Source of the DNA: Ideonella sp. MAG2
GTDB lineage: Bacteria; Pseudomonadota; Gammaproteobacteria; Burkholderiales; Burkholderiaceae_C
Assembly: GCA_004359425.1 (NCBI GenBank)
Contig: PTEU01000001.1
Coordinates: forward strand, 843,071 to 907,070
Direction of reading: 5' to 3'
Length of the DNA stretch: 64,000 bases
In this document: piece after piece, positions 40,299 through 47,565 of the stretch
Layout: each line of letters starts with the position of its first letter
Numbering within the stretch: the stretch's first letter is position 1
Made by a program: the position numbers and the translations under genes
The notes under the pieces: generated by a model
Databases searched by the model: none
Seen by the model: the letters and a program-made list of their open reading frames with translations, nothing else
Told to the model about the DNA's origin: nothing

Positions 40299-40637
40299 CT
40301 GCGCGCTGCTCAGAGGGGGCAGGTAGGCCCAGGGCTTGGCGGCCTTGGCTCAGTGTTTTCCATACCCCGCCTCCTATCAATGGGGGAAAAAAAGGGGGGG
40401 TGTCGGCCTGGCGTCACACCCGTATGGGGGAAGGCTCTTGTGGGGTGAGGGGTATCGTCTGATGATCGAATCTCTACCGCTTGATTCAGGCACTTCTTCA
40501 CGCGTTTTGTTGCGAGGAGATCGGCGGTTCAATGCGTTCCGTGACGAGTTCACTGGCTTTTGTAGCTTGGCTCTTCACACCAAGGAACACCGCGCCACAG
40601 CGCAGTGCCTGAACACACTGGAGAGGATGTCAACACC
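40299..40637. other. Intergenic stretch without a convincing gene
   Basis: Contains an A/G-rich run (GGGGGAAAAAAAGGGGGGG near 40381) and a 77-codon frame from ATG 40461 that overlaps the better-supported gene at 40638. It has a weak G-rich site upstream but no recognisable sequence, so it is not called. Confidence 0.5.
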
Positions 40638-40991
40638 ATGGCCACTTTGCCCGAACAACTCCGCGCCGAACAAGCGCGTTGCATTCGTCTGATGCAAGAC
40701 TTTGACCACATTGGTTCCGCCGGGGCCTTTGCCCGTGCACTGATCTCAGAGGCCGTGCGTGCCGCTGACGATGCGTTGCACCTGGGCAACCCCGAGGCGA
40801 TGAACAAGTCGCTGGAGAGCCTGCGTCGGTTTCAGCCTGTGCTGCCCGACCAACCCCGCCTTGGCGCTGCGCCGCGCGGCTTTAACGGCTACCGGCCACC
40901 GGTGGCACCGGTGTGGCAGGTGGCCTCGCCCGCCTGGCAAGTAGCCCCCATGCGGGAGCAGTTTTTTACCTGGACGCAGCGCGTTGCCTGA
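40638..40991 (+). CDS. Hypothetical protein, helical N-terminus and Pro/Trp-rich tail
   Basis: 117 residues from ATG 40638. Residues 1-60 look helical (LPEQLRAEQARCIRLMQDFDHIG, AFARALISEAVRAADDALHLG); the tail has PPVAPVWQVASPAWQVAPM, a near-repeat of WQVA. AGAGG lies eleven bases upstream. Codon use is like the host's. It is 47 bases before a small membrane-anchored gene, with which it probably forms an operon. Not recognised. Confidence 0.5.
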   Translation: MATLPEQLRAEQARCIRLMQDFDHIGSAGAFARALISEAVRAADDALHLGNPEAMNKSLESLRRFQPVLPDQPRLGAAPRGFNGYRPPVAPVWQVASPAWQVAPMREQFFTWTQRVA

Positions 40992-41038
40992 CGCCCGATC
41001 AAGAACCCCGAAGGTCTTTTGAAGTGGAGGAATAGAAC

Positions 41039-41245
41039 ATGAAAGTCACCATCGACACCCAAGACCCCAGCACCTGGCCGCGCGGCCACAGCGAGATGGC
41101 GGTGTGGCACCCCGGCGAGCTGGACGACGCCGACGGTGCCCTAGAGCGCCTTGAAGCAGGCAGCATGGGCTTGGTACGCCGCGTGTTGCTGCTGGCGGTG
41201 GGCGTGCTGGTACTGGGCAGCGCCTGGCCTTGGTTGGGTGCCTGA
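41039..41245 (+). CDS. Small hypothetical protein with C-terminal transmembrane helix
   Basis: 68 residues, ATG 41039 with GGAGG and eight-base spacing. The soluble N-terminal part (STWPRGHSEMAVWHPGELDDADGALERLE) precedes a single membrane helix (VRRVLLLAVGVLVLGSAWPWLGA). Function unknown. It is the last gene of the accessory segment, followed directly by a REP-like hairpin. Confidence 0.55.
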   Translation: MKVTIDTQDPSTWPRGHSEMAVWHPGELDDADGALERLEAGSMGLVRRVLLLAVGVLVLGSAWPWLGA

Positions 41246-41255
41246 TGCTCTGTTG

Positions 41256-41315
41256 GGGCTGAGCTTGTTGAAGCCCATTGACAAACTCATGGCGCACGGT
41301 TCGCACATCAATGGG
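41256..41315. repeat. REP-like element, copy 3
   Basis: First hairpin GGGCT/AGCCC at 41256-41276, sharing arm CCC with a second inverted repeat CCCATTGA (41274-41281) / TCAATGGG (41308-41315). Same family as copies 1 and 2. It lies between the last accessory gene and argJ. Confidence 0.65.
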
Positions 41316-41402
41316 CCGCATCCATAGGCCCGCGCCTGGGTGAGCATGGCGCTTCGTACAATCGCAGCATCCAACTTGCTGCAACACTGCGGCTCACCCA
41401 CC

Positions 41403-42635
41403 ATGCCCGTCAACTACACCACCCCCGCCCCTGAACAACTCTTGCCCGTGCCGGGCGTGCGCCTGGGCGTGGCCGAGGCGGGGGTGCGCAAGGCCAAGCG
41501 CAAAGACTTGGTGGTGATGGCGCTGGACGAAGGCACGGCGGTGGCTGGTGTCTTCACCCGCAACCGCTTTTGCGCAGCGCCTGTGCAGGTCTGCCGTGAG
41601 CACCTGGCCGCAGGCCCCACGGCCATTCGCGCCATCGTCATCAACACCGGCAATGCCAATGCGGGCACTGGGGCCGACGGCCTGGCCCGCGCCCGCAGCA
41701 CCTGCGAGGCTCTGGCCGCCCACATGGGCTTGACGGCGGCGCAAGTGCTGCCGTTTTCCACCGGTGTGATCATGGAGACCTTGCCGGTGGAGCGCATTGC
41801 GGCAGGCCTGCCTGCCGCGCTGGCAGACCTAGCCCCCGCCCACTGGGCCCGCGCGGCCGAGGGCATCATGACCACCGACACCTGCCCCAAGGCGGCGTCG
41901 CGTCAGGTGCAGATTGGCGGCAAGACGGTCACCATCACCGGCATCTCCAAGGGCGCGGGCATGATCCGTCCCAATATGGCCACCATGCTGGGCTTTGTGG
42001 CCACCGACGCGGTGCTGGCACCGGAGCTTTTGCAGCCCTTGGTGACGAACGCCGCCAACGCCTCGTTCAACCGCATCACCATTGATGGCGACACGTCCAC
42101 CAACGATTCCTTCATTTTGATGGCCACGGGCCAAGCCGGGCACGATCGCATCACCTCACTGGCCAGCGCTGAAGGCCAGGCCCTGCAGGCGGCGGTGTCG
42201 GCCGTGGCGGCCGAGTTGGCCCAAGCCATCGTGCGGGACGGCGAGGGTGCCACCAAGTTCATCAGCGTGAAGATCGAAGGCGGCAAGACCGAGGCCGAGT
42301 GCCTGCAAGCCGCCTATGCCGTGGCGCATTCGCCCTTGGTAAAAACCGCCTTCTTTGCCAGCGACCCCAACTTGGGCCGCATCTTGGCCGCAGTGGGCTA
42401 CGCCGGCATTGAAGACCTGGACCAGGGCTTGATCGACCTGTATTTGGACGATGTACACATCGTCACGCGCGGCGGCCGCCGCCCCGAGTATCGCGAGGAA
42501 GACGGTGCGCGGGTGATGAAGCAGGCTGAGATCACCGTGCGGGTGAACCTGAACCGTGGTTCAGCCCAGGCCACGGTGTGGACCTGCGATTTCTCTTACG
42601 ACTACGTGCGCATCAACGCGGATTACCGCTCTTGA
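41403..42635 (+). CDS. argJ: Bifunctional glutamate N-acetyltransferase / ornithine acetyltransferase
   Basis: Arginine synthesis by the cyclic route. 410 residues; autoproteolysis site in [15 protein letters not shown] (cut before the second Thr), oxyanion region [10 protein letters not shown], and the C-terminal NAG synthase features [21 protein letters not shown] 41403. TACAAT at 41357-41362 may be its -10. Conserved downstream neighbour of secA. Complete. Confidence 0.96.
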   Translation: MPVNYTTPAPEQLLPVPGVRLGVAEAGVRKAKRKDLVVMALDEGTAVAGVFTRNRFCAAPVQVCREHLAAGPTAIRAIVINTGNANAGTGADGLARARSTCEALAAHMGLTAAQVLPFSTGVIMETLPVERIAAGLPAALADLAPAHWARAAEGIMTTDTCPKAASRQVQIGGKTVTITGISKGAGMIRPNMATMLGFVATDAVLAPELLQPLVTNAANASFNRITIDGDTSTNDSFILMATGQAGHDRITSLASAEGQALQAAVSAVAAELAQAIVRDGEGATKFISVKIEGGKTEAECLQAAYAVAHSPLVKTAFFASDPNLGRILAAVGYAGIEDLDQGLIDLYLDDVHIVTRGGRRPEYREEDGARVMKQAEITVRVNLNRGSAQATVWTCDFSYDYVRINADYRS

Positions 42636-42677
42636 TGCGCTATCGCCCCCACGCGCATGGGAGCGTTTGAAACAAAG

Positions 42678-42697
42678 CCGCCCCTTCGATGGGGCGG
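42678..42697. terminator. Bidirectional terminator between argJ and the bactofilin operon
   Basis: CCGCCCC/GGGGCGG stem with six-base loop between convergent genes, T-rich on both sides. Confidence 0.75.
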
Positions 42698-42705
42698 TTG
42701 GCGTT

Positions 42706-43137
42706 TCAGCGCGAGCCGGTGCCTTCGGCGGTGCGCAGTTCCAGGTCGCCCCGGAACTCGACCTTGCCGCGCAGCTTGGCGCGGGGGTGGATGTCCAGCA
42801 GTGCGTCGTAGAGCGCGTCGCCCAGCAGAGTGGCGGTGCCGGTGATCTCCAGGGTCTTGCGCGCCATCAGCGTGCCGCGCACCTGGCCTTCGAGCAGGAT
42901 GTGGTCGGCTTCGATGGTGGTGCTGTCGATCAGGCCGGTGGGGCCGATGTGAACGGTGCCACCAGTGGCAAAGCTGATATTGCCTTTGAGCACGCCGTCG
43001 ATCTTGAGGCCCAGGTCCTCGCGCGAGCTGAAGTTGCCTTCAAACACCGCACCTTCAGCGATCAGGCTGGAGATGTTGTTGAGTTGCTCGGCCGGCACCA
43101 GGCGGGCAGGGGGCCGATGGTTGTCATGGTTACTCAC
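42706..43137 (-). CDS. Bactofilin (first of three)
   Basis: Bactofilins polymerise into cytoskeletal filaments without nucleotide. 143 residues from GTG 43137, AGGAG eight bases upstream. The right-handed beta-helix core (residues about 20-135) shows the six-residue rungs with regular Gly and Ile/Val: SLIAEGAVFEGNFSSREDLGLKIDGVLKGNISFATGG, HILLEGQVRGTLMARKTLEITGTATLLGDALYDALLDIHPRAKLRGKVE. This is the classic DUF583 form. Last gene of the operon; its start lies eight bases inside the linker gene. Confidence 0.88.
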   Translation of the reverse strand: MSNHDNHRPPARLVPAEQLNNISSLIAEGAVFEGNFSSREDLGLKIDGVLKGNISFATGGTVHIGPTGLIDSTTIEADHILLEGQVRGTLMARKTLEITGTATLLGDALYDALLDIHPRAKLRGKVEFRGDLELRTAEGTGSR

Positions 43138-43684
43138 GGGAGTCTCTCCTGTTATTAACGCTGGGTTCCGCCGGTTGGGGCGGTGGTGATTTTGCCCGAG
43201 TTGGGCGTGGTCTCGGTGTTTCGACACGGTCATCCAAACGCAAGATCAATGGGGGGCCTGGAGGGAAGTCCAAGGGTGAAACTGCTGTGCTGTGGCCTGG
43301 GGCGGAGGCTGCCACCGCTGCGGGGGCAGGGGCAGGCACCGCTGCAGGCGCGGGGGCGCTAGGCGTGGGTGGGGCCAGGGGCTCTTCAACCGGGGCTTTG
43401 CCCAGGGCGCTGGCGGCGGCGGCACGCACCGAGGCACTGTCGGGTTTGCGCAAAGGGGGCTCTTCTTGGCTGGGCCAAAAAAACCAAGCCAAGGCGGCTG
43501 CCAGGGCAATCCAGACCGGCCAGGCCTTTTCCCAGGCGCGGCCAAGGCCCCACACCGTCCAGCGCCAGGCCAGCCGACGCATGGCCACGCGCTTGCCTCG
43601 CTTTTGGGAGCGAGCCAGTGCCGCGCGGCGCAGCTCTTCAGCCGCCAGGGGTTGGATTGGGGGTCGTTCAGCCCGCGCTGCCAT
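43130..43684 (-). CDS. Single-pass membrane protein with Pro/Ala-rich exterior, between bactofilins
   Basis: 184 residues from ATG 43684 (an upstream TTG at 43708 is possible). Basic cytoplasmic N-terminus (ARSQKRGKRVAMRRLAWRW), one transmembrane helix (AWPVWIALAAALAWFFW), then about 115 residues rich in Pro and Ala with APAPAAVPAPAPAA repeats and a basic end. The layout would let the short N-terminus touch bactofilin filaments and the disordered part cross the periplasm. No enzymatic motif. Overlaps the genes on both sides. Confidence 0.75.
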   Translation of the reverse strand: MAARAERPPIQPLAAEELRRAALARSQKRGKRVAMRRLAWRWTVWGLGRAWEKAWPVWIALAAALAWFFWPSQEEPPLRKPDSASVRAAAASALGKAPVEEPLAPPTPSAPAPAAVPAPAPAAVAASAPGHSTAVSPLDFPPGPPLILRLDDRVETPRPRPTRAKSPPPQPAEPSVNNRRDSRE

Positions 43685-44216
43685 CCGCGTCCGCGCGCAC
43701 TCGCTCAAGCTGTGCGTTCAGGTCAGCGCCGTTGACTTGCAGGTGCGTGTAGCGAATGCGCCCCGTCACGCTGGCCGTGCCGTGCAAGGAGACCTTGCCG
43801 CCCGGAGCGTCCAGCAAGCCGTTGGTACGGCCCAGTACCGAGATGTTGCGGGCCGAGATGTCGCCCTCAACCACACCGGTTTCGGTGACGGTGACATGGC
43901 CGTTGGCGGGGGCGGGTAGGCTGAGTTGCCCGGTGACCTCACCGGCCACCGTGAGCGAGCCCACCACCACGGCCGCGCCAGAGAACTCCATGCCACGCGC
44001 CAAGGTGGAATGCCGCAAAGCCCCCCCTTGGGAGGCTAAGCCTTGCAATGAAGGGGCCAGTACCGGCACGCGGCCGACCTCGGGCATGGTGTGGCCCAGC
44101 GCTACCTTAGGCGGTGCGTCTTGCAGCTCGCCCGGCTGGGTGCGCTGGTGGTCGTCCATCAGGCCGCCTGCGGCGGTGTCTTCAGGGTCTTGGGGTAAAT
44201 CGTTCACGTCAAACAC
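43668..44216 (-). CDS. Bactofilin (second), with N-terminal extension
   Basis: 182 residues from GTG 44216. An acidic, disordered extension (DLPQDPEDTAAGGLMDDHQRTQPGELQ) precedes the beta-helix: GMEFSGAAVVVGSLTVAGEVTGQLSLPAPANGHVTVTETGVVEGDISARNISVLGRTNGLLDAPGGKVSLHGTASVTGRIRYTHLQV. It starts four bases after the stop of the third bactofilin and overlaps the membrane-linker start. Start codon is uncertain; the internal ATG at MDDHQ is possible. Confidence 0.82.
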   Translation of the reverse strand: MFDVNDLPQDPEDTAAGGLMDDHQRTQPGELQDAPPKVALGHTMPEVGRVPVLAPSLQGLASQGGALRHSTLARGMEFSGAAVVVGSLTVAGEVTGQLSLPAPANGHVTVTETGVVEGDISARNISVLGRTNGLLDAPGGKVSLHGTASVTGRIRYTHLQVNGADLNAQLERVRADADGSAG

Positions 44217-44220
44217 CCTG

Positions 44221-44646
44221 TCAAGGCCGGTTGAGCACCGGCAGGGATTGATTGGAGCGCAAGGTGCGGAAAGGCCCTTGCAGGGTCGCACCATCATACA
44301 TACGCAGCCGGTGCGCCATGATGGTGCCGGTAGAAACACCGGTGCTGGAAACATACACCGTGCCGTGGCATTCCAGAGAGGTGTGCGGGTCGATGTCGTC
44401 CGTCACCCCACCCAGATGCCCCAGCAGGTAGACATCGCCAAAAACTTTGTACTTGCCGATGAGCTGGCCCGTGGGCCACACCACCAAACGCCCCGCCACC
44501 TCACCACGGCCACTGAGCGAGCCTTGTAGCAACAAGCCCCCTTTGAACATGAGGGGGTCGCCCGAAACCGAGGAGCCCGCGGCCACGCGATTCACGATGT
44601 TGAGCTTCACTGGGTCAATGACCAGTGTGTCCTGCGATGCATCCAA
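44221..44646 (-). CDS. Bactofilin (third), first gene of the operon
   Basis: 141 residues from TTG 44646 (AGGA eight bases upstream). Beta-helix core: SGDPLMFKGGLLLQGSLSGRGEVAGRLVVWPTGQLIGKYKVFGDVYLLGHLGGV, HGTVYVSSTGVSTGTIMAHRLRMYDGATLQGPFRTL. More divergent than the other two but with the same rung spacing. A TTG start and short gap to the next gene suggest expression tuned relative to the others. Confidence 0.8.
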   Translation of the reverse strand: MDASQDTLVIDPVKLNIVNRVAAGSSVSGDPLMFKGGLLLQGSLSGRGEVAGRLVVWPTGQLIGKYKVFGDVYLLGHLGGVTDDIDPHTSLECHGTVYVSSTGVSTGTIMAHRLRMYDGATLQGPFRTLRSNQSLPVLNRP

Positions 44647-44683
44647 GGTATGTGTCCTGAGTCAGTCCATCGAAGCTGCGGGG

Positions 44684-44725
44684 GTCAAAAAGGCCACCAG
44701 CGGAGTCAAAAGGGCCACCAGCGGG
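44684..44725. repeat. Two tandem 21-bp units
   Basis: GTCAAAA(A/G)GGCCACCAGCGG(A/G), units at 44684-44704 and 44705-44725, two mismatches. Lies between the bactofilin operon start and the small frame at 44706-44816. Confidence 0.8.
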
Positions 44726-44816
44726 TGGCGGCCACCAGCAGCGCAGACCAGGCCAGCAGCCCGCCCACCACCCAGGCCCGACGCCAATTGCGCAGGCACG
44801 GTGGAATCCATGCCAC
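44706..44816 (-). CDS. Possible 36-residue membrane peptide upstream of the bactofilins
   Basis: Frame from GTG 44816: a basic stretch (LRNWRRAW) then a hydrophobic helix (VVGGLLAWSALLVAATRWWPF). Membrane-peptide character and position upstream of the bactofilin operon are suggestive, but there is no clear ribosome-binding site and the 21-bp repeat enters its 3' end. Weak call. Confidence 0.3.
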   Translation of the reverse strand: MAWIPPCLRNWRRAWVVGGLLAWSALLVAATRWWPF

Positions 44817-45210
44817 GGATTATCACGGACAGAAACGCCCCCCAACATGGGTGCTTGCCTGCCGTGGGGCGGCGCTGTTAGGATGCAACGCACTATTTCT
44901 CACCCACAGGGCCTGTCATGACCACCCGCCACCGCACCACCGCCAAGCTCCCAGCGTTTTCGCTGCGAGTGGCGTGTGTACGTGGCGCGATGGCGGGTAT
45001 CCGCAGTCGCTCCCGGCGACCTGGACCCTGAGCGGTACCCCCCGCTTCTGAACCCAGGCCCCCGGTCACCACGGCGGCAAGCAGGTTCAGAGGCCCCCTT
45101 CTTCCGCAGCGCTTACCCCGTGGCCCGCATTGCACAGGCGCCACATCGGCGCCTATGCCCACCAAGTACAACCCAAGCCCACAAGGCTTGTGTTCGAGTT
45201 GAGGGAGAAC
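44817..45210. other. Stretch with no convincing gene
   Basis: Holds a 37-codon plus-strand frame from ATG 44914 (MTTRHRTTAKLPAFSL) with no recognisable sequence. May contain remains of a gene lost at a nearby junction, or only promoter DNA for the MFS gene. Confidence 0.4.
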
Positions 45211-46253
45211 ATTGTGTTGAATGTCTTGAACGGAGCTTTCGGCTCGCTGGGTGCCAAAGCCCGAGCCGCCGTGACCCTGTCGCCCACAGACCTGCTGCGA
45301 GATGCGGTTTATCGCCGACTGTGGACGTCCATCCTCATCAGCTCTTTCGGCGGCCAAGTCAGCATGTTGGCCCTGCCGCTGACCGCCGCCGTGCTGCTGC
45401 AAGCCACCCCCACCCAAATGGGCTGGTTGCTGGCGGCCGAGCTGCTGCCCTTTGTGCTGTTTTCGCTGCCGGCCGGGGTGTGGCTGGACCGCGTGCTCAA
45501 GCTGCCGGTCTACATCATCGGCGAAGCCCTTTTGGGTGTGGCCTTGGCCACCGTGCCCCTGGCGTGGTGGATGGGCTGGCTCAACATGGGCTGGCTCTAC
45601 GCCGTGGGCTTTGCCATGGGGGCGGTGCACACCACCGCAGGCTCGGCCGCGCAGATCGTGCTGACCCAGGTGGTGCCGCGTGAGCGCTTGGTCGAAGCCC
45701 ATGCCAAGAACGCGCTGGCCAGCTCCAGCGCCGAGGTGGCTGGCCCCGGCGTGGCGGGGGCCTTGATCCGCCTGCTGGGCGCGCCGGTGGCCTTGTTGGT
45801 GGACGCGCTGATGCTGGCCATCTCGGCCTGGATAGCCTCATCTTGGGCTGGTTCATCACCGCCCTGGGCTGGTTACTGCTGGCCGTGGCACCGGTGGGCA
45901 CAGTGGGCGTGTGGATGTTTGGTCTGATGCTCTCGCTATTTGGCGTGGGCGCGGTGCTCATCTTCATCAACTTCATCTCGCTGCGCCAAGCCGTGACGCC
46001 CGAGCCCATGCTGGGCCGCATGACCAGCACCGTGCGCTGGCTCATCCTGCTGCCCGCAGGCCCCGGTGCCCTGATAGGCGGCTGGCTGGGCGAGCATGTG
46101 GACCTGCGCGCCTCATTGGTTTTCTCTGGCAGCGTCTGCTTGCTGATGTGCGCAGTGGCCTGGCACTGGCCCGTGATCCGCAGTGTCAAAGTCTTGCCCA
46201 AGCCGCAAGACACAGTGCCGGGGACGCAGGCGGTGGATGAGGCGACGACGTAA
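45211..46253 (+). pseudogene. MFS transporter, internally deleted
   Basis: N-terminal half from about GTG 45211: WTSILISSFGGQVSMLALPLTAAVLLQATPTQMGWLLAAELLPFVLFSLPAGVWLDRVLKLPVYIIGEALLGVALATVPL, a DHA-like fold with the GxxxDR-type loop, to MLAISAW. At 45830-45834 the frame changes, and the C-terminal part resumes with SLILGWFITALGWLLLAVAPVG, ending at 46253. About three or more central helices are lacking. The two halves look like one exporter of the enterobactin-exporter-like group (EntS/MFS_3); substrate unknown. Confidence 0.8.
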
Positions 46254-46305
46254 GGCCTTAGCCCTGGTGTGGGTGGGGCTTGGCATCCGTGCGTTGGGTT
46301 GAATC

Positions 46306-46344
46306 TGTACAAATCTGCAAATTGATTGCGAAATTGTACAAATC
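46306..46344 (+). promoter_or_regulatory. Paired TGTACAAATC boxes before the ATPase gene
   Basis: Identical decamers TGTACAAATC at 46306-46315 and 46335-46344, 29 bases apart; the second ends right at the ATG (46345), where a ribosome-binding site should be. This A/T-rich leader contrasts with the surrounding GC. It may be a repressor site or part of an insertion boundary. Confidence 0.45.
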
Positions 46345-47559
46345 ATGACTCTTGCACGCCAAGCACAATCCACCTTGCTAAGGCTGAGCCAAGCCTTTCG
46401 TGTGGTCGCCATTACGGGGCCACGTCAGTCGGGCAAGACCACCTTGGCGCAACTGTGCTTTCCCGAGAAACCTTACCTCAGTTTGGAAGACCTGGACGTA
46501 CGGCACCGCGCCCAGGCCGACCCGCGCGGCTTCTTGGCACAGTTTCCCCAAGGGGCGGTGCTCGACGAGGTGCAACGCCTGCCCGACCTGCTCTCGTATC
46601 TGCAAGGGGTAGTGGATCAACGTCAGCGCATGGGCGACTTTGTCTTGACCGGCTCTGAGCAGTTTGGGCTGCGTGCAGGCATCAGCCAAAGCCTGGCGGG
46701 TAGGGTCGCTCATATCGAACTCTTGCCTCTGAGCCTGAAGGAATTGGCTCGGACTCGGCAGTTCCAAGACTTGGCGTCAAAGCCTTCGGGGCCGAACCAA
46801 GCCCTGATGCATTGGATGTGGCAGGGGTCATACCCGGCGCTATATGCGGGCCAGGCCGGGGCGAGCGAAGAGTCCATGGCCGCTCCTAATGACTGGTACG
46901 CGCAGTTTCTAGCCACCTATGTTCAGCGCGACGTGCGCCAGATCACCGGGGTGCAAGACTTGGCGGCTTTCGAGCGCTTTGTCTTGCTGTGTGCAGGCCG
47001 CTGCGGGCAGTTGTTGAACATGAGTTCGCTGGCCAGTGACGCAGGTGTGTCGGCGAACACGGCCAAGCACTGGATCAGCGTCTTGCAGGCCAGCTACATC
47101 ATTCGCCTGCTGGAGCCCTGGCATGAGAATTTTGGCAAGCGCTTGGTCAAGATGCCCAAGCTGTACTTTCTGGACACCGGTCTGCTCTGCCACTTGCTGC
47201 GCATCGAAAGCCCTGCCGCCTTGGCCCAACATGCCCTTCGCGGCGCCGTGTTCGAGTCTTGGGTCTTGGCCGAAACCTTGAAGCACCGTCTCAATCAAGG
47301 GTTCAGGCCTGACATTTATTTCTGGCGAGACAACCATGGCACCGAGGTGGATCTTCTCTATCCGCAAGGCGACCTCCTGTACCCCGTAGAGATCAAATCC
47401 GGCCAAACCTTCAGTCCAGACTGGCTGTCGGCCATCGACAAGTTCAGGCGCTACGCAGGCACCAAGGCGGGCCCAGGAGCGGTGGTGTATGGCGGCGAGG
47501 AATCCTTTTCGTTCAAGGAACAGGCCATCTACTCCTGGCAGGTTTTGGGACAGGGGTAA
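46345..47559 (+). CDS. AAA_14/DUF4143 ATP-binding protein
   Basis: 404 residues: Walker A VVAITGPRQSGKTTLAQLCF, Walker B GAVLDEVQRLPDLL, sensor VLTGSEQFGLRAGISQSLAGRVAHIELLPLSL, then the DUF4143 region with a winged-helix-like segment (MSSLASDAGVSANTAKHWISVL), LYFLDTGLLCHLL and the C-terminal FWRDNHGTEVDLLYPQGDLLYPVEIKSG, which resembles a PD-(D/E)XK nuclease core (D...E-I-K). Widely spread, often mobile, function poorly known; sometimes linked with defence or toxin modules. Stands alone, inserted between the MFS and DUF885 genes. Confidence 0.88.
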   Translation: MTLARQAQSTLLRLSQAFRVVAITGPRQSGKTTLAQLCFPEKPYLSLEDLDVRHRAQADPRGFLAQFPQGAVLDEVQRLPDLLSYLQGVVDQRQRMGDFVLTGSEQFGLRAGISQSLAGRVAHIELLPLSLKELARTRQFQDLASKPSGPNQALMHWMWQGSYPALYAGQAGASEESMAAPNDWYAQFLATYVQRDVRQITGVQDLAAFERFVLLCAGRCGQLLNMSSLASDAGVSANTAKHWISVLQASYIIRLLEPWHENFGKRLVKMPKLYFLDTGLLCHLLRIESPAALAQHALRGAVFESWVLAETLKHRLNQGFRPDIYFWRDNHGTEVDLLYPQGDLLYPVEIKSGQTFSPDWLSAIDKFRRYAGTKAGPGAVVYGGEESFSFKEQAIYSWQVLGQG

Positions 47560-47565
47560 CAGGCC

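Noticed and set aside
40461-40692. 77-codon frame after the clostripain gene
   Set aside because: Overlaps the better-supported gene at 40638, lacks recognisable sequence, and has only a weak ribosome-binding site.
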